A stretch of 64,000 nt of DNA from Latrodectus hesperus (Eukaryota > Arthropoda > Arachnida > Araneae > Theridiidae), in the NCBI GenBank assembly GCA_037975125.1, contig CM075850.1, positions 125,786,057-125,850,056 of the forward strand, given 5' to 3'. The translations under genes were made by a program, and so were the position numbers. Positions 35,460 to 50,768 of this stretch are shown here, piece by piece (position 1 is the stretch's first letter; the number at the start of each line of letters is the position of its first letter). The notes below the pieces were generated by a model. It had not been told where the DNA came from, did not search any database, and saw only the letters and a list, made by a program, of their open reading frames with translations.

Positions 35460-36620
35460 TAAAATAACAGGAGCAACTAATGAAATTTTTTAAGAAGTAA
35501 TGAGTTGGACCACCTTTTTCTTTGTATAACAGGGAATATTTGATGCGGATTTCCCAAATAAAGGTTATGAACAAAGCTAATTAGAACTCGCACCCATTCC
35601 TCGTGCAGCACCGTTTCAAATACATACAGTGTGCTTAGAGGAAGGAACCTAGGACGAAATTTGTTCTCTAACAACTTTACCACAAGACTTCGATGGTTGC
35701 TAGATCAGTGGACTGAGGACACAAGGTTATGTGTTTCACTTCATCATATGCACATGAAACCCTTTTTGAACATAGCGAAAGGTATGAACAGGAGGGTTAT
35801 GTCATCTTGGAACGCAAGATATTCTTATGAAAAGAGAGTCTGAAGCATAAGGTGCATATGAACTTCAAGAATGTTTCCATAATGGTCTCCTATGATTCTA
35901 CCCCTCAAGACATAGAGGGTCCTCAATCCACCAAAAGATACTGCTCCCCATGCCATCACAGATTCGCCTTCATGTTTCATTGTTGGAACCAGACAGTCAA
36001 AAACAAATACTTATGCGGGTATTCCCCAGACGAACACAAGCTCGGCCTTCTGATATAATGCAAATGAGGATTTATCAGACCAGATGACTGGTTTTCATTT
36101 CAATTGTGTCTAGTTTAGATAGTCTCGGCACCATTGTAATATTTTCTTAGCATTCAACATCATAATTAATGGTTTTAGAGAAGATTCTCTGCCACGAACA
36201 TTCGAACAGTACAGCTCTCATTCAATAGTTTTCAAAGAAATGGAATTTTGGAGATTAGTAATCTTCATTTTAGACGTTATCTAGAGCTGTATAATCTTGC
36301 GATTTTGGGAGATTACCTTTTTTAACATCAGTCTATTGATGGTCCTTCAACTTTGAACTTCTTTTACTGCTCATAGCAAACAGCTTGGCCAATATATTGT
36401 GTAGGCTGCCATTACCTTTCACACAGTGGTCCTTGAAATACCCACAAGTTTGATAGTTATGGACAGAGACGCTCCAGCGACGGAAACTCCAATTTTCATG
36501 TCTCATTTTACATCGGAGAGGTTGGACATAGCCACGCATCGCTAGGAACAGAATTTTGTCCTACAACTCTCACACTGCCAAATGCTTGACTGATATTTTC
36601 TATTTCATTGTCACAAGGTG
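35460..36620 (-). pseudogene. degraded Tc1-like transposase, different subfamily
   Basis: Minus-strand translation, broken by many stops and frame changes, gives in order an N-terminal helix-turn-helix remnant (SITIKLVGISRTTV, near 36440), VIWSDKSSFALY (first catalytic Asp, near 36080), GESVMAWGAVSFGGL (near 35945) and LAFQDDITLL (second Asp, near 35805). The order and spacing fit a Tc1 transposase of about 340 residues. It is unlike the two Tcb2-like copies in detail, so it is a separate and older subfamily. I could not define inverted ends, so the borders are approximate. Confidence 0.75.
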
Positions 36621-38241
36621 GCATACTATTGCGAAACGAGGCAGTCGTTTATTGGACCTTAGAAGAATAACCACTATTAGATCACTTTGAAAGTCTTTGC
36701 ATCCAAAGTTCCTATAAAAATTCAAAAAGGAATTTGTCTAATCAATCATTAAATTAATTGTATCAATAATTGTAGCTTGACCATGGTTAAGAATAAGAAG
36801 TTATTCGTTAGAATTTAGCAGGTATATTCTGTGTATTTACCCAGCAATCAACAAATGAAATGAAAATTACAAAAGATGATATTGAGCACCAATAAACTTT
36901 TTATTTAATTTTGTCTTTTCTACATAACATACATTGCTCAAATTACAAAATTTAAGAACTTCCGTTTAGTTTAAAGTATGACAAAACTATTTGTGGGACT
37001 TCAGCTAAAATGTAACATTAAATTTGTTATAACAATTTACCCATAAGTAGAATTTTAACTACAAAATAAATATAGTAAATGATATTTTAATTGTAAATGT
37101 AATTATAATTTGTAACTATATAGTAATCTAATAATAAATGTGATATTTGTATAATTACGTAATATTTACATTCACACAAACATTTACTTATATTGAGTAT
37201 TATTCATGATAATGTAATTTCATGAAGGAAATTATTGGTAAGGAAATGAAAATTTGACCTTTATAATTGAAGATATGATTTCTTGATATAAAGAACATGT
37301 AAGTAAATGATTCAATGTGAAACCTTAATTTTACACAATGTAATAAATTTAAACTTTTACCTTTAAACAACTATGCAAAGTTAATTATTTCTTCGAAAGA
37401 AATGAATGTATTTAAGATTTGTAAAGGATTTTATGAGTTTCCTTCTATAAAGATTTAATTTATAAATGTATTCAATTCTTTTTATTTTAATAAACAGGAA
37501 CTGTTAATATGTTTAAAATGTATAAAGGACATTATCTAAGAATTTAAATTATAGTTTCTTCTAAATAAATTTATTCATTACAAAGTCTAGTTTAATTAAT
37601 TACGGGAATTCCTTTGTATTACTGAACCAACATTCAGTTGTATGTTTGAAGTAATTAAAAGCTTAGCTAAAATTGTTTAATTTAAAATATGCCAAACATA
37701 ATGGATATTAAATCGTCATTAATTTCTCCAATATTTAACAATGTGAGTGGGCACTTGTTTCATTGATTTGTTGAAGACACTTTTCTGTTATATATTCATG
37801 AATATTTGTGTCTTTGTAATAAGACCAAAATGAATTTTATAAGAATTTTTTTAATAATAATCTTTTTTTTACATATTTTATTTAAAATTTACAATAAGAA
37901 TGTTTTTTTAATTACAAGATTTTAATTTCAAGATGTCGAACTATTAAACAAATTGTCAATTTAAAATTTTCTATGATTTATTTTTCAATATCTATTTTTG
38001 TCAATATTATAAAACTAATAGAAGCTTTTTTTAAAGAAATAATAAGTATATAAGATCAAAACATTTTTAATAATGCCCTCTTAATCTTAAAAAAAAAACT
38101 AAATTTTGTTATTCATATAATAAAACTAATTTTATTTTGTAAGATATTTATCACTATGAATTACATGCCAATTATTATAATATAAATTAATATATTATGC
38201 AATGCATTTATTTCTGCATACCATAGAATATAAAATGAGAT
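36621..38241. other. AT-rich DNA, no gene seen
   Basis: Nothing recognised. Confidence 0.5.
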
Positions 38242-38255
38242 TATCAACAGTGTTA

Positions 38256-38532
38256 AACTAAACTCTATGGCACGACAACCCATGTGGGCCAAGGCCTATA
38301 GTGCCCATAACTGTTTTCATGACCGAGGGCCTTGGAGTGCGAAGCATACGTCCCAGTTAGGTTCTCAGCCTAACGTAAGACCCCCGGTGTTTAGTTCCTA
38401 GGCATGCTTGGTACTCAGTTAATCGACCCTCTGAAGGGATGAAAGGCTGAGTCAACCTTGCTCAGCCCGAGGATAGAACCTCGGACCTGTGTCATGGGAG
38501 CCTGAAACGCTGCCACTAAGCCACCGAGCTTC
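38256..38532 (-). repeat. SINE family B, full copy with 14-base TSD
   Basis: Sense strand is minus: CGGTGGCTTAGTGGCAGCG (A-box region), GGTTCTATCCTCGGGC (decayed B box), CAGCCTTTCATCCCTTCAG, and a 3' end at TTGTCGTGCCATAGAG. The exact duplication tatcaacagtgtta lies at 38242-38255 and 38533-38546. Confidence 0.9.
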
Positions 38533-38570
38533 TATCAACAGTGTTACTATAAGAAATGATAGGAAATGTG

Positions 38571-38857
38571 TGGCCGCGGTGGCCTGGTTGGTTAGGGCTG
38601 CGTTGTCATTATAGGAAAGTAGTGAGTTCAATTTCTGGCTTAATTTGAAGATCCTTCGTATTGACTGCATAAGTACGTTGAACATGTTGTGGTCGCAATG
38701 TGATCCAAAGGAAATGATAGTAGTGTGTTCGCAGGCTAAGTATTCTGGGTCTTCTGCTTGAGATCAAAAACACAAAGACTCCCTCCGACTGCTTCCATCT
38801 AACTGGTAGAGCCCAACTTAGGGCTAGGTACAGGGAAGCATGCTGTCACAGCAACAA
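38571..38857 (+). repeat. SINE family C, full-length copy
   Basis: Head TGGCCGCGGTGGCCTGGTTG is A-box-like and GAGTTCAATTTCTGG is a decayed B box. The tail has cttccatctaactggtagagc, agggctaggtacagggaag and cacagcaacaa. It starts 25 bases after the right duplication of the family B copy, so two SINE families inserted next to each other. No clear target duplication was found. Confidence 0.78.
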
Positions 38858-40070
38858 TTATCAGTCCTAATTTATGATGGATAACAGAAATAATTTTTAT
38901 TTAAAAAGCAAATCTATAAGATCTTTTATGATCTGAATAGTTTTTGTAAGATGTATATAGCCTAATATTAATTTGAATATTACTTATACTTATTGTGTGT
39001 TAATTCTATAGTTTTTGTAGCTTATTACGCTTATTACGTAGGCAATACAAATTCAGTGATTACTATTTTAAAGTATTAATTCCTTTTCAGACAATAAAAT
39101 TGCTGCACTACTAGAAAGTTATAAATATGAAATTCAGATGAAACGAAGTTGTTGTTGTTACTAATCTCCATGTTTAGGAGTATACTAGACCAGGTCCACG
39201 AGCCCACTTACTTTCAGAAAATCAAAAATAAGCGTAGAGTCTTGTATAAGTCATCAAGAAACAATCCAATACACTCAGGAATATATGATACTAAGTAGAT
39301 GATTTGATAAACAATTACAAAATTCATTCATGTGAAACAGATGGTAATAGAGGTACTTACAATGCGCTTATTGGACTTGTCATAAAAATTGTATTTAAAA
39401 ATTGTTTTGTAGGGAAAAACTGTTGTAATGCTGAGAGATGAAGAAATGCTTACCAACACGTTTTTAACTTTGATAGAGGTATACTGTAGATTTCTGGAAC
39501 CATGGTTGTCGTATCACAATGATAAAGTTTGGTCGAGATCTGTTTATAAAAAATAAAATCGATGTACTTAGGACATCATGCCCGCTGTTGTATACAAACG
39601 TATAATAATTTCTAATAATTACATACAAAACATACACTAATACGTAGAGTAGAATAATCTTGTTTTTATTGACAACAGTTTTTTCTCTGTTGCCAATCGA
39701 CTTTTTAAGAAAAGAAGCAGTAAAATGTTTATCTAAGGTTATGAAGTTTGCAAAGTGTTTACTTTGGACAGTGTCTCAGCTAGAATTCAATGTCCCTCTA
39801 TTACAGACAATTGGAAAAACAAACACATTACCTATATGACTATAATAACTTAGACACGAAATGAAATCTGAGTTATTTAATGGGGCCATTTCTTTGAATG
39901 AACACAATTTGATGAAAACTTCAGTAATTTGCCTATCAATTCAGTGACAATGACTATGGTTACCCTTAATACCACATTACAAACTGTAGTTCATTCAGTG
40001 GTTTGAATAATGATAAATATTAATACAAAAATGGCTTGATGTCATGTTTACCAACGGATCTTGGCTACAA
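38858..40070. other. AT-rich DNA, no clear gene
   Basis: 39146-39158 has gttgttgttgtta followed by a GC-richer 70 bases, which may be the CAA tail of a short element on the minus strand. Nothing else is seen. Confidence 0.45.
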
Positions 40071-40136
40071 GATTATGATCATCACATTCGTGTCTGCTGA
40101 GATTATGATCATCGTGTCTACAAGATTATGATCATC
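40071..40136. repeat. short direct repeats of gattatgatcatc
   Basis: Three copies start at 40071, 40101 and 40124, separated by related text (acattcgtgtctgctga, gtgtctacaa). It is an irregular minisatellite just upstream of a 114-codon frame that I do not accept as a gene. Confidence 0.8.
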
Positions 40137-40659
40137 ACAATGGCGTCGTGAATGACGCACAGTGCATTCAACATTGCCTTGCTTTCCCAGCACCAGTAAT
40201 CAAGATAAAAGCTCTCATTGGACACTCGTTAAATTTATTTCATATTCACTTAAAGCCTTTCGAATGTGGATACCGGACATTCTATTTTTATTGTATTCAT
40301 TACGACTGCTTAACGTTTATTCAAACATTAACAAATGTTACGTTTCTCACAAGTGTACTGGGTGAAAATATATTGCCAATATATTATGAATCTTATTTAA
40401 CTCAGAAAATGTTTGGCTACTGCCTTAGTCAGCACGTTCTTAAGATTTCGTTCTGGTGGAAAATGTGTAGTCAGTTATTTCCCAGTGCTTAAATTTAACA
40501 ACATAAGCCAGTAATTATGGTCGATGTGTTGTGGAATCTTGTAAAAGGTTCATGGATCATGGATAAATTTATTTATGTATGCCACATAATTTTTTTGACA
40601 TTATATGGCATATTTCTTTTGAAATTGTATGGTATATGCCACGCAATGTCCTGCCCGGG

Positions 40660-46009
<5,350 letters not shown>

Positions 46010-46505
46010 AGATTTTTTACATTGTTGTTGTTGTTGTCAAGAGAGGAAAAAAAAAGAAAAGGTAAAAAAAAGATGTCATATGGGACCAAAGGCATGGAAC
46101 CCTGCCCTGACCAGATCTTCAGCTTTTTCGGTGTAGAGGGTGTCATGGCAGCAGTTGGGGAAGAGGGTCGAGGCAACAGAGATGCAATTGAAGATATGCC
46201 TCGGATCTAGTGGAACTCCTGTGCAGTGCCTGCATTCTGCGTATGTTCTAGATCCGTCGGGCATGATTTTCATACCCCTCATGTGCCCAGTCCACATTCT
46301 GCTGATGGTAGAGGTGATACCACGGTCAGGATTAAACTCCGGTAGGCACCATTTTTTCCTTAGTCCCCGTCAGAGCTGATGCCTTGTAACGCCGTTTGCA
46401 TCGAAGCAAGTGGTAGTCGTGGGAGGGGAATTGATATTTCTAGCCTCCTTGGCGAGGGAGTCCGCCAGTTCATTTCCCTCGGCATTAACATGTGATCTTT
46501 TACAT
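46010..46505 (-). mobile_element. LINE 3' end: RNase H end and Cys/His motif
   Basis: Minus-strand reading begins with SHVNAEGNELADSLAKEA (46440-46495), the end of RNase H with the GNE-AD motif intact. After a TGA near 46377 it continues to RMWTGHMRGM and CRHCTGVPLDPRHIFNC, the Cys/His cluster. It ends at a stop near 46076, followed by a short 3' region and (CAA)n (reverse of ttgttgttgttgttg at 46022-46036). It is cut at the 5' side inside RNase H. This family differs from the LINE at 34026-34510. Confidence 0.8.
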
Positions 46506-47112
46506 TAAAATATTCAATTATCAAAAGTTGCATTTAACGAAATAATTCCTGATAGGGTGCTGGTATGCAATATTTGGGCCGCTGAAGCATAAAATATTAA
46601 AAAGCTAAAATGTAGTCTTCATTACACATACATTAATTTAAATTCATTATTATATAGAATTCACTAGTTTCAAACCAATTCGTTATATTAAATTTAGTTC
46701 AAGCTCTTCTAGGCGACTTGCCAACTTTCTGCACACACTATGCAAATAAGTCCCTACTGTTCAAAAAGCGAATAATCGAAAAAAATAAATATTTGAATAT
46801 TTCATTTTGTGTGTGTGCTCCTTGCTATTATTTCTTATTTTATCTTATTTCTGCTGTTAAGATAGAATAACTTCGGTTATAAATAACAAATAATAATTGT
46901 TCAATTTTTGAATTTATGCGTTTATCTTATGAATTTCGATCAATATTATAGGCAAAGTTTCCGGCTGAATATTTTGACCAACCAAAGTCACTGAGAGTAA
47001 ATTTTAGAGATATATTTTTCAAGTATATTCACAAAACAAAATTTATACTCTTATCTGTAATTTTCCTCTTCAAATATTTTCTATACCAAGGAGAAATATG
47101 AGACTTAATAAA
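46506..47112. other. AT-rich DNA, no gene seen
   Basis: Nothing recognised. Confidence 0.5.
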
Positions 47113-47114
47113 TA

Positions 47115-48519
47115 CACTACTTGCCATTAAAATTGCTACACCAGGAAAGCGGCACACCACACACGTGAAATTTGCATGAAAGGTAGAACTTGCTGTGATA
47201 TGCAAATGATTAGATTTTCAGCGCATTTATACAAAGCAGGCGACAGTAGCGACATCTACAATGTGTATAAAACCAGAGATTTGACATCAGTTTTCTCATA
47301 CTCAATTTCCATTTCAACGTTGTTTTCGGCAAAGAAAGTTGTTGGAATGCCTCGTGTAAGAAGAAATGCCTATCAGTAAGTGTCTGACTTTGATCGAGGA
47401 GTGATTATCGCCTACCGGGATTGCGGTTTATCGTACCACAATATTGCTGTTCGCGTCGGTCGAGACCCCATGACTGTAAGCAGAATATGGAATCGATGAG
47501 TTCATGACAATCATACGGAACGTCATGCAGGATCTCAGCGACCCCCAATCACTAACAGCAGAGAAGACATACATCTTATCCGCATGGTCACAAGGGATCG
47601 TACAGCCATGTCACGAACCCTGAGTCGAGAAATGGAGTCATTTGCAAGGCAACAAATTTCTGCTCGAACAGTTCGATGACGTTTGCAGCAGCAGGGATTG
47701 TCTACACGCCGATCATGGCTTCGGCTACTATTGACGCTGCGTCACAGACAGGAGCGTCTTTAATGGTGTGATCAGCGACGAACCTGGACGCGGAAATGGC
47801 ATCACGTCATCTTTACAGATGAATCTCGGTTCTGTATACAGGACCATGATGACCGCATCCGTGTTTGGAGGCATCGTGGAGAACGCGCGTTGCCAGCTTG
47901 CATTGGATATCACCATACTGGCCCATATTCTGGAGTGATGGTATGGGGTGCCATTAGATACACGTCTCGATCACCGCTTGTTCGCATTACCGGCATTTTG
48001 AACAGCAACCGTTAGATTTCCGATGTGTTAAGGCCCGTGGCTCTGCCGTATCTTCGAGGCCTCCCTAATGCTTTGTTTCAACAGGATAATGCACGACTGC
48101 ATGTTGTCCGTACTGTTCTGAACTTCCTTGATACAGAACAGGTTCGACTGTTACCCTGGCCAGCACGTTTTCCTGATCTGTCACCAATTGAGAACGTGTG
48201 GTCAATGGTTGCAGAGCGATTGGCACGCCATCACTCACCATCCACTACTGTCGATGAACTGTGGCATGGTGTTGAAGCTGCATGGACTGAGATCCCCGTA
48301 CATGCCATACAATCTCTGTTTGACTCCATGCCTAGGCAGATAAATGCTGTTATTGACGCCAAAGGTGGCTGCTCTGGGTACTGATTTCTCAAGATCTATA
48401 CATCCTAATTTCCTGTAAATCTAATCACTTGTTCTTTTCCCTATAATGTATGTGTCCAATAAATATCGTTCTGTTATTTGCATTCCTTCTTGGTGTAGCA
48501 ATTTTAATGGCCAGTAGTG
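47115..48519 (+). mobile_element. Tc1-like element, copy 2 (1405 bp) with TA duplication
   Basis: Left end CACTACTTGCCATTAAAATT and right end, reversed, CACTACTGGCCATTAAAATT, both followed by GCTACACCA. TA lies at 47113-47114 and 48520-48521 in ordinary (non-repeat) DNA, so the target duplication can be read. It is nearly the same sequence as 13667-15071 in the opposite direction and exactly the same length. Confidence 0.96.
47347..48384 (+). pseudogene. Tc1 transposase (Tcb2-like), five stop codons
   Basis: Start ATG at 47347 (MPRVRRNAY) and normal stop TGA at 48382-48384; the frame length is exactly 346 codons with no net indel. In-frame stops lie at 47377 (TAA), 47497 (TGA), 47677 (TGA), 47761 (TAA) and 48013 (TAG). 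Four of these could be single C-to-T or G-to-A changes. The helix-turn-helix part, FTDESRF, FQQDNARLH and SPIENVW are all present, with 34 residues between the second Asp and Glu. It lacks the one-base deletion of the other copy, so the two copies were broken independently. Confidence 0.94.
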
Positions 48520-48521
48520 TA

Positions 48522-49061
48522 TTATCAGAAAAAATAGGAGTAATTAGTAGAATTTAGCGAGTGGATATGTATTGCGAATAAATACCCTCATCACGATGGA
48601 CATTGTCTGAGTCAGATTTGAAAGTCTTTACCTCTCTATGACCAATATTTTTCCTCAAAAGCTACAGCAACATTTATGCATTAACATGATTACTTTATTA
48701 GCATTTAAATTGTTTATAAAATTTATTTTTTTGCAAACTTAACTTTGTAATTACTATCTCATTAATGATTTAGCCAAAATTTATTTAATTGTGTGAAAAT
48801 AAAATAAAGAATAGGCATTAATTATCTAGTTTATAAGCAAATTTTAATAAATAAATTACCCATTATTGCTTTAATTTGGTTATAAGTTGCATTCATTATC
48901 AAATAAAAATAATCGTAATTATTAAAAAAATAATTAGAAAATGAGTTATGGATAAAATGAAATAATTGAACATGTTTGATTTTATTAACTAGAGTTGTAA
49001 TTTAAGTTTATAAACGTGAATATTTTTAAATATCAAGAAAGTATTTAATAAAGCATTTTTG

Positions 49062-49063
<2 letters not shown>
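48522..49063. other. AT-rich DNA, no gene seen
   Basis: Nothing recognised. Confidence 0.5.

Positions 49064-49141
<78 letters not shown>
49064..49141. repeat. (TA)n tract, left part of the retroelement target
   Basis: About 39 TA units ending directly at the LTR. With 53204-53444 it was probably one tract before insertion. Confidence 0.95.
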
Positions 49142-49144
<3 letters not shown>

Positions 49145-49716
49145 ACCGAGCTCCACGGGTTCGTGTTGATTGACAGTTGAATAAAGCAACCACTTAATGA
49201 ACACAAGACTTTTATTCGTAAAAACTTCACTAGATAAACGAAATTCCCGCTGTAACAATCACAATTATACAGCTACAATTCGTCAGATACAATAAGAAAT
49301 AGCTTCCAATCACAGGTCTCAAATACCTCAGACAGTGAACAACTAGCAGTCACAACTAATCGTCTTCACTCACTGACTGTCTTCACAAAACTCTCTACTC
49401 TTCCATGTCGGGCTGCGGTATTTATACCTGACTTGGCGGAGAAATCTACCAATTTCGCCAAGGCTCTGGAAGCTTCTAGGCTATCTCGGAAAATATTGGT
49501 CCTAAAGCTTAGGTGATGGATGTTTCCAGAAGTATCGATTTCTCGCCAAGTCGCCAAGAATATCGCCAACTGTCGCCAAGTCGCCAAATCATTAGGAAAT
49601 CCGCTTTTAAACTACAACACGTCTAAATACCGCAATTTTTGCCCAAAATGTGAGAATTTCTGATCTGTCTGAGATATTTTACGACAAATATAATCATTAT
49701 TTACAAATTTGTAACA
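49142..49716 (-). repeat. 3' LTR (575 bp)
   Basis: Plus-strand borders TGTACC...GTAACA, i.e. TGTTAC...GGTACA on the sense strand. It contains plus-strand tatttata at 49419-49426 (TATA box on the sense strand) and one unit fewer of a 30-base TCGCCAAG-type repeat than the 5' LTR. Short open frames on the minus strand (MATWRQLAIFL...) are produced by this repeat. Confidence 0.96.
49211..49216 (-). terminator. poly(A) signal AATAAA in the 3' LTR
   Basis: AATAAA on the sense (minus) strand, about 200 bases downstream of the LTR TATA box, where the transcript of the element would end. The equivalent site in the 5' LTR is at 52668-52673. Confidence 0.6.
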
Positions 49717-49730
49717 TTGCCCCCTCTCAA
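49717..49730 (-). other. polypurine tract
   Basis: Sense strand TTGAGAGGGGGCAA directly before the TG of the 3' LTR, the expected place for the plus-strand primer of reverse transcription. Confidence 0.8.
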
Positions 49731-49907
49731 GGACTGCACGTCCCGGGCAGTACAATCCCCTGATAGGAGGCCAAATTTAATATAAAAGAATTTACATTTC
49801 AAGAGGATACAGAGCACATTACATACACAAGCAACTAAAAATACAAGAAAATAGAAAAGATTAAAATTATCTATACTATTTACAAACAGACCATGGTCTA
49901 CTGATTT
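49731..49907 (-). other. untranslated region between integrase stop and polypurine tract
   Basis: No open frame; the sequence is AT-rich and unremarkable. Confidence 0.6.
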
Positions 49908-50768
49908 TTACTCTACATTACGATAAGGAGCTAATCTATCATAATGTACTACCTTTGGTTTTGAAGCAGATGATTTTCTTATACGAACCACGACGTCGTT
50001 CAGTCTTTTTAGGACTGTGTAGGGACCTTCCCAGTTGGCTTGCAACTTTGGAGAAAGTCCTTTACGTCGAATCGGGTTCCACAACCAAACTTTGTCACCG
50101 TCTTGGAATTCATGTCCCGTCGCTCTTGTGTCATACCTTGTCTTCATTCTTTCGGTCGTCAGGTTGATTCGGTCTCGAGCAAAGTTATGGACATCTTCAA
50201 GACGTGCCTGAAGGTCTCGAAGGTATTCCTCTGGCGATGAAGATGTATCCGGTGGACGACCAAACTGAAGATCACAAGGGAGACGAAGTTCGCGACCAAA
50301 GAGCATCTGTGAAGGAGTATATCCGGTAGTCTCATGGACAGCACTGCGATATGCAAGAAGAAACAGCGGTAGCTTCAAATCCCAATCTTGCTGATTTCTG
50401 GAAACCATAAGGGAGAGGTTATTCAAGATGGTTCTGTTAAACCTCTCTACCATGCCGTCCGATTGTGGGTGTAGTGGCGTGGTCTGCGTCTTGTCTATTC
50501 CGAGAATTTGACACATTCCTTTAAACACAACAGAGGTGAAATTTGTTCCTTGATCAGAATGAATTTGTAAGGGAGTGCCGAATCTGGAAACCCATTGTTG
50601 CACTAGAACCTCGGCTACTGTAGTCGCCTCTTGATCGGGGATTGCAAACGCTTCAGGCCACTTAGTAAAGTAGTCCATGGCAACTAGTATGTATTTGTTG
50701 CCATTTGAGGATCGTGGTAAAGGACCCAAAATGTCCAATGCTATCCTCTCAAAAGGTGCTCCTACGTT
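49908..50768 (-). pseudogene. integrase core and GPY/F region, cut off by one stop codon
   Basis: The frame is the same as that of the upstream gag-containing frame and is separated from it by a single TAG at 50769-50771. It contains DILGPLP (first Asp), IHSDQGTNF (second Asp) and MVERFNRTI (Glu), with 35 residues between the last two (DD35E), and ends with NWEGPYTVL and VVHYDRLAPY, the GPY/F-type C-terminal module. An internal Met at 50736-50738 opens a 276-residue frame. Integrase joins the DNA copy to the host chromosome. The zinc-binding N-terminal part lies before the stop, so the enzyme is split. Confidence 0.9.

Noticed and set aside
40148..40492. 114-codon open frame on the plus strand
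   Set aside because: No domain, residue use typical of AT-rich noise (Phe, Tyr, Ile, Cys), and a second overlapping frame is also open. By rough estimate one such frame is expected by chance in a window of this size and composition.
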